From contig CAITNO010000138.1 of assembly GCA_903893795.1 (NCBI GenBank), positions 1-48,281 of the forward strand: DNA of 48,281 nt, written 5' to 3'. Below the pieces are notes generated by a model. It searched no databases and was not told the origin of the DNA. It saw only the letters and a program-made list of their open reading frames with translations. This document shows, piece after piece, positions 16,833 to 26,700 of this stretch. Numbering within the stretch: position 1 is the stretch's first letter; every line of letters begins with the position of its first letter. A program made the position numbers and the translations under genes. Origin of the DNA: Candidatus Hydrogenedentota bacterium. GTDB lineage: Bacteria > Hydrogenedentota > Hydrogenedentia > Hydrogenedentales > CAITNO01.

Positions 16833-17809
16833 TTTTCTGCCTCCTCCGCGGCGTGGTCTTTTCGGTCCTGCCGCAACTGCAAATCGCGCAGACGCCACCG
16901 CACCTCCTCCAGCAGCGTGCGGTTCACACCGATGAGGTCGGCGATTAACCCCATCACCACCAGAAACGCGCCCGCGCCCAGGAACAGCACGCTGAAGAGC
17001 AGTGACTGGATGTGTCCCGTGCCGTTGCCCACAAGGTAGAAATACAGAAAGCGCAGCGCGGGCACCGCGCCGATGAGGAACACAAAGAGGCCGGGAATGG
17101 CGAAGAAGCGGAAGGGCCGGTAGGTCATGAAGATGCGCACGATGGTGAACAGGGAACGCTGAATGTAGCGCGGAATGCTGTGGATCAGCCGTGAAGGACG
17201 CAGATCGGCGTTGGTGCGCACCGGGACTGACGTGATGGCCATGTTCTTGCGGCCGGCCTGGATGATCGTTTCCAGCGTGTAGGTGTAATCGTTGAACACA
17301 TTCAGCCGCAGCGCCGCGTCGCGCGTCATGGCGCGAAAACCGCTCGGCGCGTCCGGGATGGACGTCTTGCTGGCCACCCGCACCACCCACGAGCCGAGTT
17401 GCTGCAGGAGCTTTTTGGACAGGGACCAGTGCTCGATGTCCGTGATGGGCCGCGCGCCGACCACAATCTCCGCCTCGCCCCGCAGAATCGGCGCGACCAG
17501 CGCCGGAATGTCATCGGCGTTGTACTGGTTGTCGGCATCCGTGTTAACGATGATGTCCGCGCCCCGGCGGATGCTTGCGTCGAGCCCCGCCATAAACGCC
17601 CAGGCAAGACCCCGGTTCGTGCGCACCCGCACCACGTGGTCCACCCCGTGCGCCCGCGCCACCTCCACCGTGCGGTCCGTGGATCCGTCGTCCACAATGA
17701 GCCACTCCACCACATCGACCCCCGGCACCTGGCGCGGCAGCGCCGCCAGCGTCACCGCCAGCGTTTTCTCCTCGTTGTAGCAGGGTATCTGGATGATAAG
17801 TTTCATCAT
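16829..17809 (-). CDS. family 2 glycosyltransferase with C-terminal membrane helices
   Basis: A 326-residue GT2 enzyme resembling polyprenyl-phosphate sugar synthases (DPM1/GtrB type). The N-terminal GT-A domain shows IIQIPCYNEEKTL, WLIVDDGSTDRTVE, RTNRGLAWAFMAGLD and VNTDADNQY (D91 and D93 as nucleotide-sugar/metal ligands). Two transmembrane helices follow, about 235-260 and 269-293, then a charged tail. It likely transfers a sugar from a nucleotide donor to a lipid carrier at the inner membrane. The start is the first of two adjacent ATGs (17807-17809). An upstream extension to 17941 is rejected because the promoter lies inside it. The stop codon lies in the right arm of the cloverleaf repeat. 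Confidence 0.88.
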   Translation of the reverse strand: MMKLIIQIPCYNEEKTLAVTLAALPRQVPGVDVVEWLIVDDGSTDRTVEVARAHGVDHVVRVRTNRGLAWAFMAGLDASIRRGADIIVNTDADNQYNADDIPALVAPILRGEAEIVVGARPITDIEHWSLSKKLLQQLGSWVVRVASKTSIPDAPSGFRAMTRDAALRLNVFNDYTYTLETIIQAGRKNMAITSVPVRTNADLRPSRLIHSIPRYIQRSLFTIVRIFMTYRPFRFFAIPGLFVFLIGAVPALRFLYFYLVGNGTGHIQSLLFSVLFLGAGAFLVVMGLIADLIGVNRTLLEEVRWRLRDLQLRQDRKDHAAEEAEK

Positions 17810-17818
17810 GGCTCGGTC

Positions 17819-17827
17819 ATTATAGCA
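17819..17827 (-). promoter_or_regulatory. extended -10 promoter giving a near-leaderless glycosyltransferase mRNA
   Basis: Read on the minus strand, TGC is followed by a perfect TATAAT (17824 down to 17819). The start codon begins at 17809, only nine bases after the -10 box, so transcription would start within a few bases of the ATG and leave no room for a ribosome binding site. No good -35 box is seen, which fits the extended -10 class. Confidence 0.55.
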
Positions 17828-18019
17828 GAGCAGAACCCTTATTGGATTATGACCCTCGATGGGCGGGAAACGTAGACGCGGCATCCTGCCGCGTTCTTTG
17901 CAGGCGCATTTTGGGGCTACTTCCGTTTGCAAACGACCCATTCCACGGCTACACTTGAAAACGCAACATTCCTGCGGGCATGTTGAACTTCTTGGAAGCC
18001 AAAAAGCGCGAGGTCAACA

Positions 18020-20815
18020 ATGAATTACTCCAAATCAATGTGGTTGAGCATGGCACTCGTCGCACTGGCCCCAATCTGCGCGACGGCGCAGCAGGCATGG
18101 TTCGGCGGGCAGCCGCCCCTGGGCGCGCAGGAGGAGCGGCGGCACCTGTTTAGGCCGTATTCGGCGGTGCAGTTGGAGTATCTCGGCGCGAATTACTGCG
18201 AGAATCTGCTGGACAAACGGTTGAACACCACCAGCTACACGCACCAGGGCTTTGACAGCAACAAGCTGGACGCGTGGAACCTGCAGTTTCCCGACGATGC
18301 GTCGCGCATCGCAGAGGCATTTGTCTGGGAGGACGAGTACTCGGGCATCGCGCGGCTGGAGACGGTGCGGCGTTTCGAACTGGGCATGCTGGCCGCGCAC
18401 ATTCCGGGCACGCAGGGATACCACTTCTTCCGGCACCGGAGCGGCGGAAAGAGTTTCCTCACCTTTGACCATCCCTCGGGCGACGGCCGGGTGCTGCTGT
18501 CCACCTGGGGCGACGACATCCAGGGACTGGCCACGGTGGGCTTCCAAGCGCGGTTCCCCACGGGGAGTGTCCCTGCCGGCTGGGTCGATCAAAAGGACTT
18601 CACCCACAAGGACACTCCGGAGAGCGCCGGGAACCCGGCATTGGCCCGCTCGCCCGAATACTGGAACGAATCCCCCTATGTATTCACGCGCGACTTCACC
18701 CGGCCCGAACAGTCGGTCAAATTCACGGGGCGCTATTGGCTGAGCGACGAGGACATGCCCTTCGAATACGCCTACGAATCCGCCACGGCGGATAAAATCG
18801 CCATCACGATTGGCGAGGCGGACAAGCACATTCCCCTGCTCTGGGAGGCCAAGGTGCCGGGCATCATCACCTTTGGCGACCGAAAGACGCGGTGGCATTC
18901 GGACAAGGACGGTGACCAGGTGGCAAAGGCGCCAGACTGCCACTACCTCGTGCTGCACAAGAACACGACTTGGGCCTGCCCGGGATACGGCTCGTGCCTG
19001 CTGGTGATGTGGGAGGGACAGCCGGAGGCCGTTGAGGCACTCGCCGAAAACGGTTACGGACAGCTCCGATTTGTGTTTGGAAACAGCGGCGGCGGGGCCA
19101 AGGGGAAGCTGTGGCTCTACCCCTTCCAATGGATCAACGAGGACGACATGGAGTACGTCTTCCGCAACGCGGAGCACTTCCTCGCCTGCGGCCGGCTGCT
19201 GCACAACGGCTATCCTTCCCAGCAAATGGTGAACGCCATTCCTTCCGGACTGGCCGCGGCGGCCGTCATGCTGACGAAGTACAACGATCCGCTGGCGCGC
19301 ACCGCGCAGGTCGAGGCGGTGAACGCCGTCGATGCCATGCTCGAGCCGGAGCACAAGGGCCGCCACTTTATCCGCCTGTTCCTCGAGGTGAAGGCGGCCG
19401 CGTGGATGGTGCAGTTGGGCAAGGCGATGCACGACCCGGCGATGGTGGACAAGTACACCCCCTGGGTGAAGCTGACGATGGAGCGCCTGCTGTCGAAGGA
19501 AGGCGACTATGACGGCAAAGCCTGGGGCGACGGATGGTCGCACTTCAACAACATGAAGACCGTATGGCTGGCCTACGAGGCCACGGGTATCGAAGCCTAC
19601 CGCGAAGCTTATGAGCGCGCCATGGAGGTCTACACCATCGACGCCAAGGGCGTCTACCGCAACGGCGAGGCGCTCAAGGCGCCCGGCGGATTTGAAGTCT
19701 ACGCGGGCGCGCTGCCCATGGCGGTATGGGGACACTGGGGGCTCAGGGACCGAGTTGATCAACTGATCAATCTGAACGTGCCCAACGGCTGGCACAACCC
19801 GCAGGTCCCCGTATGCGACCTGTGGAACGATGCGGGTGCGGGGCCGTGGTCGCAGGACGACGCCCAGCCCGACATGCTCGGCTTTATGCTGCGCGGCTAC
19901 AACATTCCCCAGGAAACCAAACGCCTGCTCCCCACCGGCGCCTTTGCGAAGTTCGACGAATCGGGCGCCTTCGAGGCGACCTGGGCGCCCATCGTGGATA
20001 ATCCCTGTTTCCTGCCCGGCCCGCACGAAATCCGCGAACTCAAGAACGGCGAAGTGCCGCCGCCCCCCGAGGTAAAGACCACCGAACTCGACCTGTCGGG
20101 GCTGAAGGATTCCCCGCCCTGCATCACCCAGTCCTTGGAGGTGGGCGGCGCACACGGCGCGGCCCTCGACCTTCGCGTCAACGCGGGCAGTTACCGGGTG
20201 GAAGTCTCGCCCGACGGCATCCATTGGATTCCCCGGCTCGACACCTGGTGTGACAAGCCGACCACGCGTTCCGTCGACCTCTCCTTCCTCACGGGCGCAC
20301 AGGATGAACTGGTCCGCACCCTCCAGTTCGCCCCGCCGGACGACATGGTCTGCCTGCAATCGGAAAGCGGCAGCACCATCGTCCACGGGCAATGCCGTGC
20401 CGTGGCCCCGGACGGAAACTTTGTCTACCGGCTTGTCTTTGCCAAGATTGACCAGTGCCACCTCGAATTCCTGGCCGGCAACAACTACCGCATCGACCTT
20501 TCCAAAGACGGCAACGACTGGACCGAGGTCTTGTCGCCGGAGCAGATTCCCCCCGCCAAGGGAGACAACCAGAAAAACGCCGCGTGGCTGCGCCTCATTG
20601 ATGCCACGAAGCATGTCGGCTCGCAGGGCGAAATCCATATTCGCTTCCGCAACGCCGGCAACACGGAAGCCTACGGAAACGAGCCCGCCTTCCTCCGGCG
20701 CATGGCCGTCTATGCAACTTACAAGACGCCCACGCTGCATGTGTGCGTGAAGAATGCGCCCCACGCCAGAACAACGGAACTGGCAATGGACTGGGTACAC
20801 CTACGGACCTGGTAA
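18020..20815 (+). CDS. large secreted protein of unknown function, probably carbohydrate-active
   Basis: A 931-residue protein not recognised as a named family. A signal peptide (about 1-24, ending ATAQQ) is clear. Residues about 25-350 look like a beta-rich sandwich with many aromatic residues. Residues about 360-640 are rich in helices with recurring Trp/Tyr/Gly turns (HFNNMKTVWLAYEATG, FEVYAGALPMAVWGHWG), as in (alpha/alpha)6 toroid glycosidases and lyases. The C-terminal part (about 690-931) has two discoidin-like beta stretches (SYRVEVSPDGIHWIPRLD and NYRIDLSKDGNDWTEVL). ATG at 18020 follows GAGGT. Its neighbours, a GH110-like glycosidase and a secreted amidase, support a polysaccharide role. 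Function is inferred. Confidence 0.6.
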   Translation: MNYSKSMWLSMALVALAPICATAQQAWFGGQPPLGAQEERRHLFRPYSAVQLEYLGANYCENLLDKRLNTTSYTHQGFDSNKLDAWNLQFPDDASRIAEAFVWEDEYSGIARLETVRRFELGMLAAHIPGTQGYHFFRHRSGGKSFLTFDHPSGDGRVLLSTWGDDIQGLATVGFQARFPTGSVPAGWVDQKDFTHKDTPESAGNPALARSPEYWNESPYVFTRDFTRPEQSVKFTGRYWLSDEDMPFEYAYESATADKIAITIGEADKHIPLLWEAKVPGIITFGDRKTRWHSDKDGDQVAKAPDCHYLVLHKNTTWACPGYGSCLLVMWEGQPEAVEALAENGYGQLRFVFGNSGGGAKGKLWLYPFQWINEDDMEYVFRNAEHFLACGRLLHNGYPSQQMVNAIPSGLAAAAVMLTKYNDPLARTAQVEAVNAVDAMLEPEHKGRHFIRLFLEVKAAAWMVQLGKAMHDPAMVDKYTPWVKLTMERLLSKEGDYDGKAWGDGWSHFNNMKTVWLAYEATGIEAYREAYERAMEVYTIDAKGVYRNGEALKAPGGFEVYAGALPMAVWGHWGLRDRVDQLINLNVPNGWHNPQVPVCDLWNDAGAGPWSQDDAQPDMLGFMLRGYNIPQETKRLLPTGAFAKFDESGAFEATWAPIVDNPCFLPGPHEIRELKNGEVPPPPEVKTTELDLSGLKDSPPCITQSLEVGGAHGAALDLRVNAGSYRVEVSPDGIHWIPRLDTWCDKPTTRSVDLSFLTGAQDELVRTLQFAPPDDMVCLQSESGSTIVHGQCRAVAPDGNFVYRLVFAKIDQCHLEFLAGNNYRIDLSKDGNDWTEVLSPEQIPPAKGDNQKNAAWLRLIDATKHVGSQGEIHIRFRNAGNTEAYGNEPAFLRRMAVYATYKTPTLHVCVKNAPHARTTELAMDWVHLRTW

Positions 20816-20879
20816 GAATAGGCAAACAAATTCAACGACCCGCCACTCATTGGCGAACGAATAGATTAAGGAAAGAATC

Positions 20880-22748
20880 ATGAAAGAGCGCTTGTCCATT
20901 TCATTCTTCACCGCGCTTCCGGGCCTTTGCACGCTGTTCCTGCTGGCCGGCTTGGCACCCGTGGCCGTTTCAGAAACGCAGTCCATCAGCGACTTCGGCC
21001 TGAAGCCCGACACCCACGAGAACGCCGTGCCGGCCGTGAAGCGGGCGCTGGCGGCCTGCACCGGCAAGGCGGAGATGACGCTGGTCTTTCCAAAGGGCCG
21101 TTACGATTTCTTTCCACAGGACTGCCCGGAAAAGACCTACCACGAATCGAACACCACGGACACCAATCCCAAGCGTTGTCCCGTCCTGCTGGAAAACATG
21201 AAGGGTATCACCGTGGACGGGTCGGGGAGCGATTTTATTTTCCACGGGCAGATGCAGCCCTTCACCGTGGACCACTGCGAGAAGGTTCTGATTCAAAATG
21301 TGAATGTGGACTGGGACATTCCGCTGACCGCGCAGGGCGAAGTGGTCGATTCCCAGGCGGACCACATCGACCTTCGCATCGACCCGGTGGAATATCCCTT
21401 TGCCGTGGAAAAGGAACGACTGCTCTTTTCGGGGGAGGACTGGAAGAGTCCGTGGATGGGCGTGATGGAGTTCGAGCGGGACAGCCATCTGATCCCGCCG
21501 GGCACGGGCGACGAGACGCTGGGCGGTGGGTGGATGAAGGGCGGTTACCGGACCGAAAAGCTTGACGACAACCTCGTCCGCATACACAAACGCGCCAAGA
21601 ACATGCCCAACAAGGGCAACTTCCTGGTGCTGCGGCACAATGAGCGCATCCATTCCGGCATATTCCTCTTTCACAGCAAGGATGTGCAGGTGCGCAATGT
21701 GAACCTGTACAACACCGGCGGACTGGGCGTGCTGGGCCAGTTCACGGAGAACATCGACCTGGACAACACCAACGTCATCCCCAACGCGGCCAAGGGCCGC
21801 TACCTGAGCGGTCATGATGACGGCGCCCATTTCTCCAACTGCCGGGGCCAGGTCACGGTGGAGAACTGCAGTTTCGCCGGCCTGATGGACGACCCCATCA
21901 ACGTGCACGGCACCTGTGTGCGCATCATCGAAAGGCGCGCCGGCAACCGCCTGCTGTGCCGCTTCATGCACGAGCAGTCTGTCGGCCTGGAGTGGGGGCG
22001 GCCCGGCGAATCCATCGGGTTCATCGAGCACGAGGGCATGTGCACCGTCGGCACGGGGATCCTCGCGTCCTTCACCCCCTCCAGCCTCACCGACTTTGAG
22101 GTGAGCTTCAATGCGCCCATTCCCGCCGACATCAAGGAGGGCGACGCGCTGGAGAATCTTACCTGGGCGCCGGATGTGCTCCTGCGGAACAACCATTTCA
22201 AGAGTTGCCGCGCCCGGGGCGTGCTCATCTCCACGCCGGGCAAAGTAATCATAGAAGAAAACGTTTTCGAGTCCAGCGGGTCGGCCATCCTCGTTGCGGG
22301 CGATTCGAACTATTGGTACGAGTCGGGCGCGGTGCGCGATGTGCTCATCCGCAAGAACAGCTTTAACGCCCCCTGCCTGGCCAACATGTACCAGTTCTGC
22401 GAGGCCATTATCAGCGTCTACCCGGAAATCCCCAAACCGGAGAAAGCGCCCCCGCCCTTCCACCGCAACATCCGCATCGAGGAGAACAGCTTCCACCCCT
22501 ATGACTACCCGGTGCTCTACGCCCTGTCCACCGAAGGCCTGACTTTTTCCAACAACACCATTACCCGCAGCAACGACTATCAGCCTTGGCACAAGAACCA
22601 GCACATGATCCGGCTGGTGGGATGCAAGGGCGTCACCATCGCGGGCAACACCCTTCAGGGTGACGTGCTCGGCCGTGATGTGTTCGTGGAGAAGATGGAC
22701 GCGGACGAGGTGTCCGTGGCGGACGGACAGGGCATCGCCAAACCGTAA
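20880..22748 (+). CDS. secreted right-handed beta-helix glycosidase, GH110-like (alpha-1,3-galactosidase)
   Basis: A 622-residue protein with a signal peptide (about 1-32) and a long parallel beta-helix. Repeating turns such as VLIQNVNVDW, VQVRNVNLYNTGG, VTVENCSFAG and VLIRKNSFNAP are seen. The stretch GHDDGAHFSNCRG (D313, D314) and then GLMDDPINVHGT (D337, D338) matches the catalytic aspartate pattern I know from GH110 exo-alpha-galactosidases, with the same spacing between the first loop and the paired Asp. GH110 enzymes cut terminal alpha-1,3-galactose, as in blood group B and algal glycans. AAGGAA precedes the ATG. It follows the large orphan by 64 bases and precedes the secreted amidase. 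Confidence 0.75.
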   Translation: MKERLSISFFTALPGLCTLFLLAGLAPVAVSETQSISDFGLKPDTHENAVPAVKRALAACTGKAEMTLVFPKGRYDFFPQDCPEKTYHESNTTDTNPKRCPVLLENMKGITVDGSGSDFIFHGQMQPFTVDHCEKVLIQNVNVDWDIPLTAQGEVVDSQADHIDLRIDPVEYPFAVEKERLLFSGEDWKSPWMGVMEFERDSHLIPPGTGDETLGGGWMKGGYRTEKLDDNLVRIHKRAKNMPNKGNFLVLRHNERIHSGIFLFHSKDVQVRNVNLYNTGGLGVLGQFTENIDLDNTNVIPNAAKGRYLSGHDDGAHFSNCRGQVTVENCSFAGLMDDPINVHGTCVRIIERRAGNRLLCRFMHEQSVGLEWGRPGESIGFIEHEGMCTVGTGILASFTPSSLTDFEVSFNAPIPADIKEGDALENLTWAPDVLLRNNHFKSCRARGVLISTPGKVIIEENVFESSGSAILVAGDSNYWYESGAVRDVLIRKNSFNAPCLANMYQFCEAIISVYPEIPKPEKAPPPFHRNIRIEENSFHPYDYPVLYALSTEGLTFSNNTITRSNDYQPWHKNQHMIRLVGCKGVTIAGNTLQGDVLGRDVFVEKMDADEVSVADGQGIAKP

Positions 22749-22792
22749 GACATCCCATGCAGTAAATCATAAAAGGTGAAAGGCACTCTTCC

Positions 22793-23659
22793 ATGCGAAT
22801 GCTACAGATTAAACATAGAAGGCTCTCCAGCATCGCTGGTCTGCTTTTTGTCCTTGCATCAATAGGCCTCGGTGTTCCGGGCCTGCATGACGCCCGCGCG
22901 CTGGACCGACCGGTGAAGATTGCCTCCGCCCAAATTGTCTGCCTGGACGGCGACCGGTCCGGCAATCTGGTGCGCATCGAAAACGCCGTAATCAAGGCAA
23001 AAGAGGCGGGCGCGGACCTCGTCGCATTTCCCGAATCCTGCCTCTTCGGCTGGGAGAATCCGGACGCGCACCAGCGCGCCTGTCCGATTCCCGGGAAGGA
23101 CTCGGACATCCTGTGCGACATGGCCAAGAGGCACCAGATATACATCCACATCGGGCTGGATGAGAAGGATGGCGACAAGCTCTATGGCGCGGCCATACTT
23201 ATAGACGATGAGGGAAAGATACTGCTGAAGCACCGCAAGAACAACGTGCTGGCCGAGTTGATGACGCCTCCCTATTCAGAGGGCAAAGGCGTCGAAGCCG
23301 TGGACACGCCTCTGGGCAGAATCGGCGTCATGATTTGCGCCGATTCTTTCCGCAAGAACCTGCTCAAGGAAATGAAAGAGCTGAAACCGGACTATGTGCT
23401 CATCCCCTATGGCTGGGCCGCGGAAGAGGACAAATGGCCCGGCCACGGGAAGGAGCTGATGAAGACGGTGCAGAACGCCGCAAAGTTCACCGGCTGCACG
23501 GTGGTGGGAACCGACCTCGTCGGGGAGATATCGCACGGGCCCTGGACCGGTCAGATTTACGGGGGCCAGAGCCTCGCGTCCGACGGGGACGGAAAGGTCC
23601 TGTTTGTTTCCAAGGACAGGGACAGCGACCTTTCCCTGGTTACCGTTGGGGCCAGGTAA
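22793..23659 (+). CDS. secreted carbon-nitrogen hydrolase (nitrilase superfamily)
   Basis: A 288-residue protein with the Glu-Lys-Cys triad of the nitrilase superfamily: E81 in AFPESCLFG, K149 in LKHRKNNV and C182 in VMICADSF. Members hydrolyse amides, nitriles or ureido groups. Unusually it begins with a basic region and hydrophobic helix (about 10-36, ending HDARA), a likely signal peptide; most relatives are cytoplasmic. AAAGG at 22779-22783 precedes the ATG; a second ATG at 22799 is possible. It lies 44 bases after the GH110-like gene and ends the operon, so a role in removing N-acyl or amide groups from the same substrate is a reasonable inference. Confidence 0.85.
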   Translation: MRMLQIKHRRLSSIAGLLFVLASIGLGVPGLHDARALDRPVKIASAQIVCLDGDRSGNLVRIENAVIKAKEAGADLVAFPESCLFGWENPDAHQRACPIPGKDSDILCDMAKRHQIYIHIGLDEKDGDKLYGAAILIDDEGKILLKHRKNNVLAELMTPPYSEGKGVEAVDTPLGRIGVMICADSFRKNLLKEMKELKPDYVLIPYGWAAEEDKWPGHGKELMKTVQNAAKFTGCTVVGTDLVGEISHGPWTGQIYGGQSLASDGDGKVLFVSKDRDSDLSLVTVGAR

Positions 23660-23682
23660 GGGCGCGGTGCCCGTCCCTGCTT

Positions 23683-23711
23683 CCCTTCCGCCCGCAAACG
23701 GGGCGGAAGGG
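23683..23711. terminator. hairpin between convergent genes
   Basis: CCCTTCCGCCC (23683-23693) pairs perfectly with GGGCGGAAGGG (23701-23711) around a 7-base loop. It lies 24 bases after the amidase stop and 28 bases before the end of the oppositely oriented repeat protein. There is no long T tract on either side, but the position suits a bidirectional terminator. Confidence 0.6.
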
Positions 23712-23739
23712 TTCGCCAATCACATCCGTTTGTGCTGCC

Positions 23740-26700
23740 TCACCAGAGCCACGGAATAACATTCAAGGTGTCAATCCGCTTTGAGTTCCCGAGCGTGGCG
23801 GTCACGTACACGAAGCTCTTATGCCTGACATGGCCCGCAGTGGCTTTGAAGAACGCGAACCTGCGGCCTGCGGGCACGAAAACCGAGTCCGGCACCTGAA
23901 GTGCGTCCGCATTGGAACTAGCCAAGGCCACCGTGGTTCCACCCGCAGGGGCCGGGGCGGAGAGAATGATGACGCCGAAGGTTTTGAATCCGGCGAACAC
24001 ATTTGAGAGCATGCGCAAATGCCGGATGGTGATGTTTGTCGGAGAGGGTGTGAAGTTTGCCTGAAGACTGCGGTTTGCGCCTGCGGTGAAGGTGTACGCG
24101 GATGACGTGCTGACAACAACACCGCCTTCCGTCCAGTTGAGGAAGCTGTACCCCGGGTTTGCCGTTGCAACCAGGGTGACACTGTCGCCGCTATTGACCG
24201 TGCTGCCGCCGGTGACGGTGCCGCCGGCAGCCTGCGATGTACTTGCGCTGACGGCAAAGGTGATGCGGGCGAAATTAGCCACCAGGTAACGGTTTGCACC
24301 CGCAGTGAAGGTGTAGGCGGATGAAGTGCTGACAACCGTGCCGCCCTCGGTCCAGTTGAGGAAGCTGTACCCGGAATTTGCAGTTGCGACCACGGTAACG
24401 CTATCACCACTGTTGACGGTGCCGCCACCGGTGGCGGAGCCGCCAGCCTCCGGGGAGGCACTTGTGCCGATGACAAAGGTTATGCGGGAGAAATTGGCCA
24501 CCAGGTCACGGTTTGCGCCAGGGGTGAACGTGTAGGAGGCGTCGGTGCTCACGACGGCCCCGCCCTCGGCCCAGTTGAGGAAGCTGTATCCGGAATTTGC
24601 GGTTGCGATCACGGTGACACTATCGCCGCTATTGACCGTGCCGCCGCCGGTGGTGGTGCCGCCGCCCTCCGGGGAGGCGCCTGTGCTGATGGCAAAGGTT
24701 ATGCGGGTGAAATTCGCCACCAGGTCACGGTTGGCAACTGCGGCGAACGTGTAGGAGGCGTCGGTGCTCGCGACGACCCCGCCCTCAGTCCAGTTGAGGA
24801 AGCTGTACCCGGAATTTGCGGTTGCGATCACGGTGATACTGTCACCGCTGTTGACCGTGCCGCCGCCTGTGGTGGTGCCGCCCGCAACCGGCGAGGCAGT
24901 TGTGCTGATGACAAAGGTGATGCGGGTGAAATTGGCCACCAGGTCACGGTTTGCGCCAGCGGCGAACGTGTAGGATGCGTCGGTGCTCGCTGCGACCCCG
25001 CCCTCGGTCCAGTTGAGGAAGCTGTACCCGGAATTCGCCGATGCAACCACGGTGACACTGTCACCGCTGTTAACCGTGCCGCCGCCGGTGGCGGTGCCGC
25101 CGCCTGAAGGCGACGCGCTGGTGGAGATGACGAACGTGATGCGCGCAAAGTTGGCCACGAGGTCGCGGTTGGCGCTGGCGGTAAAACTGTAGCTGGAAGA
25201 AGCGCTGACAATGTTACCCCCCACGGTCCAGTTGAGGAAGTAATATCCCGGGTTCGCCGTGGCGGTTACCGTGACCGGGTCAGCGCTGTTGAATGTGCCG
25301 CCACCACCGGTGGAGCCTTCTGCCGCGGGGGATGCGCTGGTGCTGATGACATAATAGTGGGCCTGCGTAAAGTTCGCCACCAGATTACGGTCCGCGCCGA
25401 CAGTGAATGTGTAATTTGAAGACGTGCTGACAACGGCCCCGTTTTCTGTCCAATTGAAGAAATGGTACCCGGGATTCTCCGTGGCCGCCACAGTGACGCT
25501 GTCGCCGGTGTTGTACGGACCGTCACCGCTCGTAGACCCGCCCGCGCTCGGGGACGCACTCGTGGTGACAGTGTGTTTCGCGACCTGGCCCGGTTCCACA
25601 TGGGTTCTAAACACGATGTCAAAATTGGTTCGGTAGCTGCCCGAAGGATCGTTCAGCCCCATTACACCGCCGGGGTACGGATTGTTCGCACCGATGGCCA
25701 CGCCGTAAGGATCGGGCAGTGTCGCAGGGTCCGGCGTCAAATTGAAGGTGTACATCTGCCCGGCCGTCACCGGCACATTGACGGCCCACGCATTCCAAGT
25801 AACTGGCGTTTGGGTGATGCCGACCACGGGAACCGTGAGTGTCTGAAGGATCGCTCCGCCCGTTCCGTCACCGGCGAAAATCTGAAGCTGTCCCCTGCCG
25901 GACATGTTGTTGAAGAAGCCCATATCAATCTCGGTCAGCGTGCCCGAGATGCCGGCGGTGAATGACTGCCAGACCGTATAGCCCGGCAGCGTCCGTGCGC
26001 TCGTGCCCCCGTTGTATAAAAATTGCTGCTGGTCCTGTGTGGCTGCGATTTGCACGAAGTTGGCCACCAGTTCCCTGTTCACATTGCCCGTGAACTGGTA
26101 GCTCGGGTCCGCGCTGGCCTCGGTGCCGCCGTCTGTCCAGTTGACAAATGCAAATCCCGGATTGTGGTTTGCCGAGACGGTCACATTCGCGCCGACAAGG
26201 TACTCTCCGTCACCGGTGGTGGTCCCGCCTTCGGCCGGCGACGCCTGCGTGTGCACGGTGATGTGGACCGGGGGCACAACAGAGTCCACCACTGTCAGGG
26301 TGTAGGTTTGCGTCACATCCCCCGCATTGGAATCGGTACTGTGAATCTTGAAGGTGAAGGTGCCGGCAACCGTGGGCGTTCCCGACAGGATGCCCGTAAC
26401 TTCATCGAAAGCCATGCCGTCTGGCAGCGCATCGGTCCGCGTGGTCGTGATCGGGGGGGTGCCCGAAATCACAAGGGTGCGGTCAACATAGGGGACGTTG
26501 ATCTCGCCGTCCTGAAGGTGGTCAATGAGACCGAGCTTTCCGGCGGCGTCAAAACCGGCCATCTGCGCGCCGATGTAGTCCCCCACAATGACCGTGTTCG
26601 CGTAGTCGATGACGCCATGAATGCCGTCGGCGCCCACCGTGTCCGCAAGCGCCTCGCCCGTGTCGGGATCGATCGGGCCGGCATATTTGTAGAAGTCGTA

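Noticed and set aside
18035..20800. A 921-codon open frame on the minus strand covering almost the whole 18020 gene
   Set aside because: It lacks a signal or known motifs and mirrors the + gene, which has a signal peptide, a ribosome binding site and operon context. Long antisense frames are expected in GC-rich coding DNA.
24052..25581. CRISPR-like regular repeats
   Set aside because: Units of 219 bases are coding and contiguous, with no unique spacers; they are protein repeats.
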